Positions 17,296-26,120 of a stretch of 64,000 bases of DNA are shown here, in pieces. The stretch comes from Bradyrhizobium campsiandrae. Lineage in GTDB: Bacteria; Pseudomonadota; Alphaproteobacteria; Rhizobiales; Xanthobacteraceae. How positions within the stretch are numbered: position 1 is the first letter of the stretch; each line of letters starts with the position of its first letter. The notes beneath the pieces were generated by a model, which was not told the DNA's origin, did no database searches, and saw only the letters and a list, made by a program, of their open reading frames with translations. A program made the translations under genes and the position numbers. The stretch is taken from NCBI RefSeq assembly GCF_014529705.1, contig NZ_JAANIH010000020.1, positions 62,001-126,000 of the forward strand, given 5' to 3'.

Positions 17296-19327
17296 CGTCG
17301 TCGCTGCACTCGCCATTCAAATAGGGATCGGCCGGCCGGAAGAAGCGGCTGAAGCCGGGTTTGTCTACAGCGTTCCTTTGTGTCACGACGACGACCTTGG
17401 CGGCCGGCATTTCGCCGCATTCCTTGTTGGTCTTGCCGAAGAACTTGCGCTGCGGCAGGCCGGGCTTGACGCGCATCGGCGTTCCCGGAACCATCTTCGC
17501 GACGAACAGATCAACCGCATTGAGCAGCGCCGCGTAGCCGGGCTCCGTCTTCGGCAGGCTCTCGCCGCCCGGCGGCATCAGCTTCTCTGCGCCGATGCCG
17601 CGCAGCCGCGTGCGCAATCGGCCGGATGCCGGATCGCCCGGATAGATCCAGCCGTCCTGCGCAAGCATGAAGCGAAGCACGGTCGCGTCCTTGTCGGCAT
17701 CCGATTGCCCGGCCCTCAGGCCGAAATCGGAATGGCAGCCGACACAATGCTTTTCGACCAGATTCTTGCGCAGCGTGGTGAGCCGGAGCTTGTTCTGCGC
17801 GTCCCTGGCGACGAAGGCAGCAAGCTGATCGATCAGTGCCTGGCTGCGCGTGTCGCAGGGCAACTGCGGCGGCGGATCGCCTGCGGCGCGGTCGATGCGG
17901 AGGATGGTCTGGTTCTTGTCCTCGACCAGCCAGATCGCGCCGTCCTCCGCGACCGTCATGCCGACCGGCGCGCCTTGCGGCCGCGCGCCGTTGACGCGGT
18001 GCCAGCCGGCGATCAGTTCCTCGAACGGTGCGGCGGCGACATCGCCGGCGTCGGTCTGAAAATTGTGGGTCGGATCCGCCGCACAGCTGACGTGGTAGCG
18101 CACCGGCGGCGGCGCAGGCTTCGGAAAGCCGTGGTCGTCGACGTCGTAGATCAGCACGCGGCTGCCGGTCGGGCGATAGCCGTGCAGGCTGAGCAGAAGC
18201 TTGCCCTCGAGCTCCGGAAACTTTGCGCCGTGATAATACAGCATCGCGAGCGGCGCACCGTGCGGAGGCAACAGCGAGAACGGCGGCTTGTAGAGCGCAT
18301 TGGCCGAGCACAGCGATTTGTAGACACCGGATTGCAGCACCAGCCTGAACTCGGGGCTCGGCGTCGACAGGTCGTAGCAATAGGGCCAGCCATAATGCCT
18401 GCCCTGCTCGATGGCGTTGATCTCCTCGTTCGGCTTGAAGATGTCTGGCAGATCGCGGCCGTTCTCGCCTTGAAGGAAAGCGTAGCCGGCATCCGGAAAG
18501 TTCGGGTGCAACGCCAGCGCCATCGAATTGCGCAAGCCCCGTGCGTAAATCGTGTGCGGCGGATCGGGATCGTTCGGTTTCAAAGCTGGGAAGATGCCGC
18601 CTGGCGGCGGTGTGAACAGCCAGATTGCGGCCATGGCGGAGGCGCCTTCGGCCGCCGCGCAAGGCCTGGTGATCGGCGCCGGCGTGATGCAATCGTCGCT
18701 GTGAGCGCCGACATTGACGAACAGCCGTCCATTCCTGTCGAAGACGAACTGTTTGAGCGGATGTGCGGCCTCGTCGAGCTTGGTGCCGTCAGGCAGCGTG
18801 ATACGGCGGCCGGGCATGTGACGGATGATGGTCTCAATCGTGCCGCGCGGATTGTCCGCGAGCGGATCGAAGCGGAAGATGGTCTCGGCGGTCGAAGCAT
18901 AGAGTTTCCTGTCCGGGCCGATCACGAGACCGAACGGATATTCCACCCCGGTCAGGATTTCCTTGAAGCGCTGGCCGCCGGGAGCGTTTGGGTCGAGCAA
19001 CATCAGGCGCCCGTCGGTGTGCCCCCAGCCCCCCATGTCGGCGACCACGAACAGATCGCGGCCGGGCACCTGGATGATCGACCGCGGAAACTTGAGATGG
19101 TCCTCCGCGCTGGCGACGAGGCCGGCGCAAAAACCCGCCTTCATGTCGATCTGGACCTTGGGAAAGGCGAGATCGCCGTTGCCGCAGGTCTCCGTTCCCA
19201 ATGCGTAGCCGCTTTTCCTGATCGGATCGGACGCGGCCGGCGCGGCGAAGCCGAATATGATCGCGGCCAAAGCGGCGACACCTACGCGCAAGCTTCGCCA
19301 TCCACCCTGGAATGTGAGCTGATTCAC
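17252..19327 (-). CDS. PQQ-dependent sugar dehydrogenase (sorbosone DH-like) with C-terminal cytochrome c domain
   Basis: A 691-residue periplasmic protein. The N-terminus has a membrane/signal segment (LRVGVAALAAIIFGFAAPAASD). The middle is a soluble glucose/sorbosone-dehydrogenase-type six-bladed propeller (RSIIQVPGRDLFVVADMGGWG, NVGAHSDDC, YGWPYCYD, GMTVAEDGAIWLVEDKN). The C-terminal region carries a haem attachment site CVGCH at about residues 528-532 and a downstream EKLMPPGGESL, which could supply the axial Met. So electrons from sugar or alcohol oxidation could pass to an attached c-type haem and then to the respiratory chain. It probably forms an operon with the overlapping SMP-30-like gene. 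Confidence 0.82.
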   Translation of the reverse strand: MNQLTFQGGWRSLRVGVAALAAIIFGFAAPAASDPIRKSGYALGTETCGNGDLAFPKVQIDMKAGFCAGLVASAEDHLKFPRSIIQVPGRDLFVVADMGGWGHTDGRLMLLDPNAPGGQRFKEILTGVEYPFGLVIGPDRKLYASTAETIFRFDPLADNPRGTIETIIRHMPGRRITLPDGTKLDEAAHPLKQFVFDRNGRLFVNVGAHSDDCITPAPITRPCAAAEGASAMAAIWLFTPPPGGIFPALKPNDPDPPHTIYARGLRNSMALALHPNFPDAGYAFLQGENGRDLPDIFKPNEEINAIEQGRHYGWPYCYDLSTPSPEFRLVLQSGVYKSLCSANALYKPPFSLLPPHGAPLAMLYYHGAKFPELEGKLLLSLHGYRPTGSRVLIYDVDDHGFPKPAPPPVRYHVSCAADPTHNFQTDAGDVAAAPFEELIAGWHRVNGARPQGAPVGMTVAEDGAIWLVEDKNQTILRIDRAAGDPPPQLPCDTRSQALIDQLAAFVARDAQNKLRLTTLRKNLVEKHCVGCHSDFGLRAGQSDADKDATVLRFMLAQDGWIYPGDPASGRLRTRLRGIGAEKLMPPGGESLPKTEPGYAALLNAVDLFVAKMVPGTPMRVKPGLPQRKFFGKTNKECGEMPAAKVVVVTQRNAVDKPGFSRFFRPADPYLNGECSDDDGYYIRQEFLVPVQ

Positions 19328-19534
19328 AGCGGCCTCCCCAACTTTCGGTCGAGGGTTGTTCCATGCCGTGCAGGCGTCGTCCAGTTGAAGATCACTCTCC
19401 TGTGATCAAACCCGCAGAGTCCTTCGTGCCGACCAACCTCCGTAGATTCCCTTACCGGGCTTGACCCGAATATTTTTCGCTTCATGCGGCTGGTATCGAT
19501 ATGCCGTCCAAATCGCTTTCCAGAGGAGGCGTGT

Positions 19535-19768
19535 ATGGTTCAGATGTATTTCCACTGCTCGAACACCGAAGGCACGCTGATCGATCACTACGGCACCGCC
19601 GTCGCCAATCTGACCGAGGCGCGCGACCGCGCCGCCCAGATCATGCGCTCGATGATCCTGACCCCGGGTGCAGAAGACTGGCGCGATTGGGTGATCCATA
19701 TCAGCGACGATGACGGCGAGGAGATTCTCGATCTTCCCTTCACCGCCATGCTCGGCAAGCCGCATTGA
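19535..19768 (+). CDS. DUF6894 family small protein
   Basis: A 77-residue protein starting MVQMYFHCSNTEGTLIDHYG and ending with ISDDDGEEILDLPFTAML, the pattern of the DUF6894 group common in Bradyrhizobium-like genomes. Function is unknown. The start is fixed by a strong GAGGAGG ribosome binding site at about 19523-19529, 5-6 nt upstream; the longer frame from 19484 lacks one. It has no signal peptide and is acidic near its C-terminus. A smaller ORF follows within 10 bp. Confidence 0.8.
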   Translation: MVQMYFHCSNTEGTLIDHYGTAVANLTEARDRAAQIMRSMILTPGAEDWRDWVIHISDDDGEEILDLPFTAMLGKPH

Positions 19769-19777
19769 GGTGATGCC

Positions 19778-19954
19778 ATGCTGTTCGCTTCCCTGAGCCT
19801 GCTCCGCCAGCCCCTCAGCTTCGTCGCCACCAAATGGCAGAAGCTGGTGCAGATTACTGGCAATCCCTACCGCCCGGAACTCCACTACATGCGCGGCCCT
19901 GGCCCAAAATGGCACGCCAAATATCAGGCCAGCCGGCTGAACCGCGGGCTTTGA
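19778..19954 (+). CDS. 58-residue hypothetical protein
   Basis: A small ORF that I do not recognise. It begins MLFASLSLLRQPLSF, contains a basic WQKLVQITGNPYRPELHYM centre, and ends ASRLNRGL. It starts 9 bp after the DUF6894 stop, with GAGGTG overlapping that stop as a possible ribosome binding site, so it would be the second gene of a two-gene operon. It is too short for the usual length cut-offs. Evidence is limited to the start signal, spacing and uninterrupted frame. Confidence 0.45.
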   Translation: MLFASLSLLRQPLSFVATKWQKLVQITGNPYRPELHYMRGPGPKWHAKYQASRLNRGL

Positions 19955-19996
19955 GGTCTGCGCCTTCTCCGTTTCCCAGCGAATGTCCCTCCTCAC

Positions 19997-20026
19997 CATC
20001 ATGGCCGGGCCTGCCCGGCCATGATG
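19997..20026. terminator. perfect 14-bp hairpin between convergent genes
   Basis: CATCATGGCCGGGC at 19997-20010 is followed after two bases (CT) by its exact reverse complement at 20013-20026. It lies between the small ORF ending 19954 (+) and the enoyl-CoA hydratase ending 20049 (-). It could work as a bidirectional terminator. It is also REP-like, and similar GGCCGGGC palindromes are dispersed in related genomes. Confidence 0.7.
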
Positions 20027-20048
20027 CGTTTGGGAGATGGCCCGCCGT

Positions 20049-20822
20049 TCATCTCCCCGTGAACCTCGCCTTGCGCTTCTCGACGAAGGCATTGCGGCCT
20101 TCAAGCGCATCGGCGCTGGTGCGGATGGTGGCCTGGAGCTCGATCTCGCGGCGGAACTGCGCCTCGTAGCTCGCGTGCTCGCTCTCCTCGAGCAGCGCGC
20201 GGGTCGCGACCAGGGCGCGCGTCGGCCCCTCCGCCAGACGGCGCGCCAGAGTCAGCGCCTCCTGCATCAACCGTTCATCGTCGACAACTTGCCGCACAAG
20301 GCCGATCTCCTTCGCCCGCTCAGCGGTCAGCGGCTCGTTGAGCAGCATCAGCTCGAGCGCACGCTGCCGACCGATCAGCCGCGGCAGCAGCCAGGTCGAC
20401 CCGAGGTCGGGCACCAGCGCGATGCGGCTGAAGACCTGAATGAAATTTGCCGAACGCGCCGCAACGATCATGTCGCCGGCCATCGCGAGGCTGAAGCCGC
20501 CGCCGGCCGCGACACCGTTGACGGCGACGACGACGGGCACGCGGCATTCGCGCAAGGCCTTGAAGGCCGGCCAGTAGAAGCGCATGACGCCCGCCGCGAG
20601 GTCCTCGCCCAGCGATCCCGCCGCCTTCAAATTCTGCCCTGAGCAAAAACCGCGCCCCGCGCCGGTGAGAATGAGAGCGCGAACCTCCTCATCGCCCGTG
20701 ATCTTGGCGATTGCGGTTGCGAGCGCACCGAGCAGGTCCGGCGTCATCGCGTTGAGGCTTGCCGGTTCGTCGAGCGTCAAAATCCCGACGGCGCCATCCC
20801 GCGCCTGTTTCACACCTGCCAT
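20049..20822 (-). CDS. enoyl-CoA hydratase/isomerase family protein
   Basis: A 257-residue crotonase-superfamily enzyme acting on acyl-CoA thioesters. Motifs: GAGRGFCSGQNLKAAG (first oxyanion-hole segment) and VNGVAAGGGFSLAMAGDMIVAA (second oxyanion segment), then the C-terminal helical part ending NAFVEKRKARFTG. The sequence looks closest to PaaG-type phenylacetate isomerases, but many crotonases share these traits. The start at 20822 has AGGGAG about 8 nt upstream. The frame continues far upstream only because it is open through the antisense of the next gene. It is divergent from the gamma-glutamyltransferase with a 78-bp gap. Confidence 0.88.
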   Translation of the reverse strand: MAGVKQARDGAVGILTLDEPASLNAMTPDLLGALATAIAKITGDEEVRALILTGAGRGFCSGQNLKAAGSLGEDLAAGVMRFYWPAFKALRECRVPVVVAVNGVAAGGGFSLAMAGDMIVAARSANFIQVFSRIALVPDLGSTWLLPRLIGRQRALELMLLNEPLTAERAKEIGLVRQVVDDERLMQEALTLARRLAEGPTRALVATRALLEESEHASYEAQFRREIELQATIRTSADALEGRNAFVEKRKARFTGR

Positions 20823-20900
20823 GTCACTGCTCCCTGCGGATGTTTTCATTGACGTCAATGTGCCATTGTCGCCACGCTTCGCCAACCGGAAGACGACATC

Positions 20901-22496
20901 ATGCCTCACCAGTTCAGCCTCAACCAGACCATACGCAAACCCGCCGTCACATCCAGGGGCGGCATCGTGGCTTCGCAATCGCGGCGGGCGGCCGAGGTGG
21001 GAGCGCAGGTGCTGGCGGCGGGCGGCGATTGCGTCGATGCGATCGTGGCGACCACGTTCGCGCTGAACGTGCTCGAGCCCTGGAACAGCGGCATCGGCGG
21101 CGGCGGCGCGATGGTGCTCTACCGCGCCAAGGACAATCGCCATGAGGTGATCGACTACGGCATGTGCGCGCCGCAGAGCCTGCGCGCATCCGACTATCCG
21201 CTCAGCGGTGAAGGGGCGGCCTCCGACCTGTTTCCCTGGTCGCGGGTGAAGGACGACCGCAACATCCATGGCCCCGGTGCGATCGCCGTGCCCGGTGTCG
21301 TCGCCGGCATGGAGGAGGCCCATCGCCGCTACGCCAGGATGCCGTGGAAGGATCTGGTCGCGCCGTCGGTTGCACTCGCCGGCGAAGGCCTGCTGGTGGA
21401 TTGGTGGACCGCGCTGACGATCACGGCCTCGGCGGCCGACCTCCGGCGCTATCCTGGAAGCGCGGCGGCATTCCTGAAGGATGGCCTGCCACCGAGCCCG
21501 CCATGGGGCATCAAGTCGGAGACGCGGCTGCCGCAGGACAGGCTCAAGGCGACGTTGTCGCACCTCGCCGACGCTGGTCCACGCGACTTCTACCAGGGCG
21601 ACCTCGCCAGGAGCATCGCATCCGACATCAGGGCCGACGGCGGCTCGCTGTCGGTTGAAGACCTCGCCGCGTTTCGCGCGCATCTGCGTGAGCCGCTGGC
21701 GATCCCCTATCGCGACGGCAAGGTCTATGCGACGCCGGAGCTCACGGCCGGGCCGACCATGGCGCATGCGCTGCGCCTGTTGCAGCAGGGCTTGACGCCG
21801 GCAGCCTCGCCGAATGCGGCCGCTTACGTCGCCTATGCGCTGGCCTTGCAGGCGGCCTTCCGCGAGCGGCTCAAGGACATGGGCGATGCCGACGGCAAGC
21901 GCTCGCTCGGCGCCGAACATCTCGCACCGGCCTGCACGACGCATTTCTCCGTGGTCGATCGCGACGGCAACATCGCGGCGGTGACGCAGACGTTGCTCTC
22001 GTCCTTCGGCTCGAAATACGTAACGCCCCACAGCGGCATCGCCATGAACAACGGCATCATGTGGTTCGATCCGACGCCCGGCACCACCAACTCTCTCGCG
22101 CCGGGCAAGCGCTGCCTCTGCAATTACACGCCAGTGATCGCGGAGACCAAGGGCGGCAAGCGCCTCGCGGTCGGCGCCTCCGGCGGCCGCCGCATCCTGC
22201 CATCGGTGCTGCAGCTCGTCTCCTTTGCGATGGATTTTGGCATGGACCTCGATGCGGCAATCCACCAGCCACGCATCGATGCCAGCGAAGGCGAGACCAT
22301 CATCGGCGATAGCAGGCTGCCGGAGGAGACACGCAAAGTGCTGGCCGCGCGCTTCGACTATGAGGAGAGCCGGGTGCAGTCCTTGCCACAAAAGTTTGCC
22401 TGTCCGAGCGTGGTGATGCGCGATGGCGACGTCAATTCCGGCGGGGTCGAGATCTTCCAGCCCTGGGCCGACGCCGTAGTGGAGGGCGCAGGCTAG
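20901..22496 (+). CDS. ggt: gamma-glutamyltransferase family protein
   Basis: A 531-residue Ntn-hydrolase that cleaves or transfers gamma-glutamyl groups. The N-terminal RGGIVASQSRRAAEVGAQVLAAGGDCVDA and GIGGGG motifs are typical. The autocleavage/catalytic Thr lies in CTTHFSVVDRDGNIAAVTQTL, followed by GIAMNNGIMWFDP and GASGGRRILPSV in the small subunit. No secretion signal is evident, unlike E. coli Ggt, so it may be cytosolic. Its 3' end overlaps the convergent FAD oxidoreductase by 4 bp. With that oxidase and the transporter next door it suggests processing of gamma-glutamylated amino compounds, for example polyamine-derived ones. That pathway is inference. Confidence 0.92.
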   Translation: MPHQFSLNQTIRKPAVTSRGGIVASQSRRAAEVGAQVLAAGGDCVDAIVATTFALNVLEPWNSGIGGGGAMVLYRAKDNRHEVIDYGMCAPQSLRASDYPLSGEGAASDLFPWSRVKDDRNIHGPGAIAVPGVVAGMEEAHRRYARMPWKDLVAPSVALAGEGLLVDWWTALTITASAADLRRYPGSAAAFLKDGLPPSPPWGIKSETRLPQDRLKATLSHLADAGPRDFYQGDLARSIASDIRADGGSLSVEDLAAFRAHLREPLAIPYRDGKVYATPELTAGPTMAHALRLLQQGLTPAASPNAAAYVAYALALQAAFRERLKDMGDADGKRSLGAEHLAPACTTHFSVVDRDGNIAAVTQTLLSSFGSKYVTPHSGIAMNNGIMWFDPTPGTTNSLAPGKRCLCNYTPVIAETKGGKRLAVGASGGRRILPSVLQLVSFAMDFGMDLDAAIHQPRIDASEGETIIGDSRLPEETRKVLAARFDYEESRVQSLPQKFACPSVVMRDGDVNSGGVEIFQPWADAVVEGAG

Positions 22497-23776
22497 ATCC
22501 CGAGCCGGTCCCGCACGCGGCCTGCGATCACGGCCGTTGTCACACCGACCGGCCAGAACGCGTGCATCGGGATCGGCTTGATGCTCGATATCGGCATGTC
22601 GATTTCGGCCTTGGCGCCGCCGATCAGCCGGCGCGCGAGCTGGGCGCCCATCGCGGTGGAGAGCGCAACGCCGCGGCCGTTGCAGCCGAGCGAGATCAGG
22701 ATGTCCTCCGCGGGTTCGTGCACGTGCGGGTAATGATCCCCGGTGATCGCAAGCCGGCTGTTCCAGCCATGGGTCCAGGCGACGCCCTTCAACTGCGGCC
22801 ACAGACGCTCGGCGTAGCGCATGAGATAGGCCACATCGTTGGGCGAGTTGATCCAGCGCATCGGGCCACGGCCACCCATCAACAGGCGGTTCTGTTGGTC
22901 GATGCGGTAATACACCGTGATGTGACCGCTCTCATAGAGCACTGGTCGCGTCGGCATGATCGATCGCGCGAGGTCGTCGGAGAGCGGCGCGGTCGCCGCG
23001 ATCGAGGAAAACACCGGCACGATGGTGCGGCGGAGCGCCGGCCAGAGATCGTCGGTAAAGCCGTTGGTCGCGAGCAGGACCTTGTCGGCATGCACCACCG
23101 CGCGCGGCGTCTCGATGCGCCAGCGGCTGCCGTCGCGGCGAAGCGACAGCGCCGGCGTCTCGCCGTATACCTTCGCGCCTGCCGAGATCGCGGCACGCGC
23201 GAGACCGCGGGCGTAGCTGAGCGGATGCAGATCGCCGCCGCGCGTATCGAGCATCGCCCCGATGTAGCGGTCGGTCCCGGTCATCTCGCGAAGCTGCTCG
23301 CGATTTAGGTAGGTCACGGGCATGCCGCGGCGGATGCATTGCTGCGCCGTCTTCTCGATCAATGCGGCGCTCGCCTCATGATAGGCCGCGCGCAACGTGC
23401 CGTTCTGCCGCGCCTCGCACGGAATCTGGTAGCGGCGGATCAGCTCGTGCGTGAAGTTCGGCGTGCCGTAAGAGAACGCGATCATGCGGCGGCCGAGATC
23501 GGCGCCGAAATCGGCCTCGATCTGGTCAGGATCGTGCTTCAAGCCAGGATTGGTGTGGCCGCCATTGTTGCCTGAAGCCCCCCAGCCCGGCTCCTGTGCC
23601 TCCAGCACCAGGGCCTCGACGCCCTGCTCCGCCAAATGCAACGCCGTGGAAAGGCCGGTGTAGCCGCCGCCAACGATCGCGACGGAAACGCTTCTGTCCG
23701 TATCGAGCGGCGGCGTCGCAACCGGCGCGACGGCGGTGTCGGCATAGAGCGACGGCGGTAGAGGCAGGCGGGTCAT
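22493..23776 (-). CDS. FAD-dependent amine oxidoreductase (DAO/PuuB-like)
   Basis: A 427-residue D-amino-acid-oxidase-fold flavoprotein. The N-terminal FAD-binding motif is AIVGGGYTGLSTALHLAE, followed by EAQEPGWGASGNNGGHTNPG and the C-terminal SLGCNGRGVALSTAMGAQLAR. These match the gamma-glutamylputrescine oxidase/sarcosine-oxidase-like group. It lies 12 bp downstream of the ABC ATPase gene, so it is the last gene of a substrate-binding protein - permease - ATPase - oxidase operon. The imported compound is therefore probably its substrate, an amino acid or polyamine derivative. No PuuA, PuuC or PuuD homologue is in the window. Confidence 0.88.
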   Translation of the reverse strand: MTRLPLPPSLYADTAVAPVATPPLDTDRSVSVAIVGGGYTGLSTALHLAEQGVEALVLEAQEPGWGASGNNGGHTNPGLKHDPDQIEADFGADLGRRMIAFSYGTPNFTHELIRRYQIPCEARQNGTLRAAYHEASAALIEKTAQQCIRRGMPVTYLNREQLREMTGTDRYIGAMLDTRGGDLHPLSYARGLARAAISAGAKVYGETPALSLRRDGSRWRIETPRAVVHADKVLLATNGFTDDLWPALRRTIVPVFSSIAATAPLSDDLARSIMPTRPVLYESGHITVYYRIDQQNRLLMGGRGPMRWINSPNDVAYLMRYAERLWPQLKGVAWTHGWNSRLAITGDHYPHVHEPAEDILISLGCNGRGVALSTAMGAQLARRLIGGAKAEIDMPISSIKPIPMHAFWPVGVTTAVIAGRVRDRLGI

Positions 23777-23788
23777 GTCAGAATCCGG

Positions 23789-24520
23789 TCAGAGCGGATG
23801 CAGCACGCGGCGCAGGAAGTCCTGCGTGCGCGGGTGCTGGGGTTGGTTGAGTAGCGCTTTCGCCGGCCCTTGCTCGACGATGACGCCGCCGTCGATGAAC
23901 AGCACGCGATCGGCGACGTCGCGCGCAAAGCCCATCTCGTGGGTGACGACGACCATGGTCATGCCGTCGTCAGCAAGCTTGCGCATCACGCCGAGCACGT
24001 CGCCGACCAATTCTGGGTCGAGCGCCGAGGTCGGTTCGTCGAACAGGATCGCCTTGGGCTGCATCGCGAGCGCACGCGCGATGGCGACGCGCTGCTGCTG
24101 GCCGCCGGACAGTTGCGGCGGATGCGCATCCGCCTTCTCGGCCAAGCCGACTTGGGCGAGCAGCGTGCGACCGCGATCGAGCACCTCTGCGCGCGGCTCC
24201 TTCTTCACGAACAGCGGCCCCTCGACGACGTTCTCCAGCACCGTGCGATGCGGGAACAGATTGAAGCGCTGGAACACCATCGAGACCTGGGTGCGGACCT
24301 TCACGATCGACGGCGCATCGCGGTCGACCTTCAGGCCCTCGACGCTGATGTCGCCGCGATCGTAGCTTTCCAGCGCGTTGATGCAGCGCAGGATGGTGGA
24401 CTTGCCCGAACCCGACGGGCCGATGATGCAGACCACCTCGCCCTTCTGCACGGAGGCCGTGATGCCCTTGAGCACCTCGTTGTGGCCAAAGCTCTTGTGA
24501 ACGTCGTTGAGCTCGATCAT
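23789..24520 (-). CDS. amino-acid ABC transporter ATP-binding protein (GlnQ/HisP type)
   Basis: A 243-residue ABC ATPase that energises uptake through the permease encoded just upstream. Motifs in order: Walker A GPSGSGKST, Q-loop VSMVFQRFNLFPH, signature LSGGQQQRVAIARALA, Walker B AILFDEPTSALDPE, and the switch His in VVTHEMGFA. The start ATG at 24520 overlaps the permease stop by 4 bp; the frame extends further upstream only as permease antisense-frame shadow. High similarity to polar amino-acid transporter ATPases is evident from the PTSALDPELV motif. Confidence 0.95.
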   Translation of the reverse strand: MIELNDVHKSFGHNEVLKGITASVQKGEVVCIIGPSGSGKSTILRCINALESYDRGDISVEGLKVDRDAPSIVKVRTQVSMVFQRFNLFPHRTVLENVVEGPLFVKKEPRAEVLDRGRTLLAQVGLAEKADAHPPQLSGGQQQRVAIARALAMQPKAILFDEPTSALDPELVGDVLGVMRKLADDGMTMVVVTHEMGFARDVADRVLFIDGGVIVEQGPAKALLNQPQHPRTQDFLRRVLHPL

Positions 24521-25170
24521 TTCTTGCCGGCCCGCTTTTCGAAGTGACGGACCAGCAGGATCAGCGGGATGCTCATGGTGAGATACATCAACGCAACCAG
24601 CGTGAACACGTTGGTGTTCTTGAAGGTCGAGGACGCGATCAGCTTGCCTTGCAGGGCGAGCTCGGCGACCGTGATGGTCGAGGCCTGCGACGAATCCTTC
24701 AGCATCATGATCATGACGTTGCCGTAAGGCGGCAGCACGATGCGCACGGCCTGCGGCAACACCACGCGGCGCATGGTGAGCCACCAGCCCATGCCGATCG
24801 ACTGCGCCGCCTCGATCTGGCCCTTGTCGATCGCCTCGATGCCGGCGCGGAAGTTTTCCGCCTGATAGGCCGAATAGGCGATGCCCAGCCCGAGAATCGC
24901 GGCCTGCAGCGCCGACAGCGTGACGCCGAGGTCAGGCATCACGAAGTAGAGATAGAACAGCAGCACGATGATCGGAATGCCGCGGATCACGTTGATCAGG
25001 CTGGCGCTGAGCATCGACAGCGCTCTTATGCCGGAGACCCGCATCATCGCCCAGATCAGGCCGAGCACCGTCGAAAGCAGCAGCGAGCCGATGGTGACGA
25101 CGATCGTCAGCACAACGCCGTTCAGCAGGATCGGGAAGAACTCGGCGGCGTCGTGCCAGAAGCCTTTCAT
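24517..25170 (-). CDS. amino-acid ABC transporter permease (HisM/GlnP family)
   Basis: A 217-residue inner-membrane protein with about five hydrophobic segments. The permease EAA-type loop reads EAAQSIGMGWWLTMRRVVLPQAVRIVLPP, the hallmark of the polar amino-acid family, and an ALQAAILGLGIAYSAYQAENFRAGIEAI segment precedes it. A single permease gene in the operon suggests a homodimeric channel. It lies between the binding-protein gene (30-bp gap) and the ATPase (4-bp overlap). Substrate specificity is not readable. Confidence 0.94.
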   Translation of the reverse strand: MKGFWHDAAEFFPILLNGVVLTIVVTIGSLLLSTVLGLIWAMMRVSGIRALSMLSASLINVIRGIPIIVLLFYLYFVMPDLGVTLSALQAAILGLGIAYSAYQAENFRAGIEAIDKGQIEAAQSIGMGWWLTMRRVVLPQAVRIVLPPYGNVMIMMLKDSSQASTITVAELALQGKLIASSTFKNTNVFTLVALMYLTMSIPLILLVRHFEKRAGKK

Positions 25171-25200
25171 CGGGCAGCCTTCGATCGATCAGGTTGCCAA

Positions 25201-25959
25201 TCAACCCTGTGCCTTCTGACCCCATTTCTGGAGGATCTTGTCGACGGTGCCGTTGGCCTTCAGCTTCGCGAGCGATGCGTTGATCTTGCCGAGCAGCGCG
25301 GTCTCGCCCTTGCGCACGCCGATGCCGACCGAGCCGACGGTGACGGGCTTGTAGCCGTCGACCAGGCGCACCTCGGGGAAGCCGCCCTGCTTCAGATTGT
25401 AGGCGAGGATCGGATAGTCGGCGTAGCCGGCCTTGAGGCGGCCGGTGTTCACGTCGCGCAGGATGTCGGGGATGGTGTCGTAGGCCTTGACGTCGGCGAA
25501 CAGGCCGGACTTCTTCAGCGCGTCGACGAAGGCGGTGCCGACCTGGGCGCCGACGGTCTCGCCCTTCAGATCTTCCTGCGTCGCATAAGCCTTGGTGTCG
25601 CTCTTCGGCACCACGAGGCCTTCGCCGTAGCTGTAGATCGGATCGGAGAAATCGACGACCTCCTTGCGCGGCGCGGTGATGAACATCGCCGCCGCAATGA
25701 TGTCGATCTTGCTCGAGGTGAGCGAGGGGATCAGCGCCGAGAACGCCATCGGCTCGATCTGTACGTTGAGGCCGGCATCCTTGCCGATCTCGGTAACGAG
25801 ATCGACCATGATACCCTGGATGGTGTTGGTCTTGGTGTCGAGGAAGGTGAAGGGAATGCCCGTCGGCGTCGAGCCGACCTTCAGCACCTGCTGCGCAGAT
25901 GCCGGCACCACGGCGCAAAGTGCAAGCGCCGCGACCGCGGCCAGACCAAAACGCTTCAT
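25201..25959 (-). CDS. amino-acid ABC transporter substrate-binding protein
   Basis: A 252-residue periplasmic solute-binding protein of family 3. A classical signal peptide (MKRFGLAAVAALALCAVVPASAQ) is followed by the family 3 start QVLKVGSTPTGIPFTFLD. The domain closes with the C-terminal helix NASLAKLKANGTVDKILQKWG. It is the first gene of the transporter/oxidase operon and faces a divergent XRE-cupin regulator across a 161-bp region carrying palindromes. The ligand is unknown. The adjacent amine oxidase suggests an amino acid or polyamine-type compound. Confidence 0.94.
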   Translation of the reverse strand: MKRFGLAAVAALALCAVVPASAQQVLKVGSTPTGIPFTFLDTKTNTIQGIMVDLVTEIGKDAGLNVQIEPMAFSALIPSLTSSKIDIIAAAMFITAPRKEVVDFSDPIYSYGEGLVVPKSDTKAYATQEDLKGETVGAQVGTAFVDALKKSGLFADVKAYDTIPDILRDVNTGRLKAGYADYPILAYNLKQGGFPEVRLVDGYKPVTVGSVGIGVRKGETALLGKINASLAKLKANGTVDKILQKWGQKAQG

Positions 25960-26040
25960 CGCATCCCCCTTTGGGTCCGACCGAAGGCGGCTCTCGCACG
26001 TCGCGATCGCAGACGTTGCGGGCCGAGCCGTTTCGGCCTA

Positions 26041-26097
26041 TTTTCACCACTATGAAAATTTGGCCACACTTTTGTGGACGATGCAAGTGGTTTTCAT
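26041..26097. promoter_or_regulatory. candidate operator(s) between transporter operon and XRE-cupin regulator
   Basis: In the divergent intergenic region, CCACA-CTTT-TGTGG (26064-26077) is a near-perfect palindrome. It is flanked by a wider inverted pair ATGAAAA (26052-26058) and TTTTCAT (26091-26097). A further TTTTCA stands at 26041. The nested symmetry and AT-rich context fit binding of the dimeric XRE-cupin protein encoded at 26121. Binding itself is inferred. Confidence 0.5.
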
Positions 26098-26120
26098 GCA
26101 CATGAAGGAAGCGGTTTGAC

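Noticed and set aside
16985..19405. 806-residue plus-strand ORF
   Set aside because: Antisense to the sorbosone-dehydrogenase-like gene, which has real family motifs and a CVGCH site.
19535..19954. Toxin-antitoxin pair
   Set aside because: Two small adjacent ORFs with tight spacing, but the first is a DUF6894 protein and no toxin or antitoxin motif is seen.
20823..22802. Upstream extension of the enoyl-CoA hydratase frame (917-residue ORF)
   Set aside because: The extension is antisense to the gamma-glutamyltransferase. A true start with RBS is at 20822.
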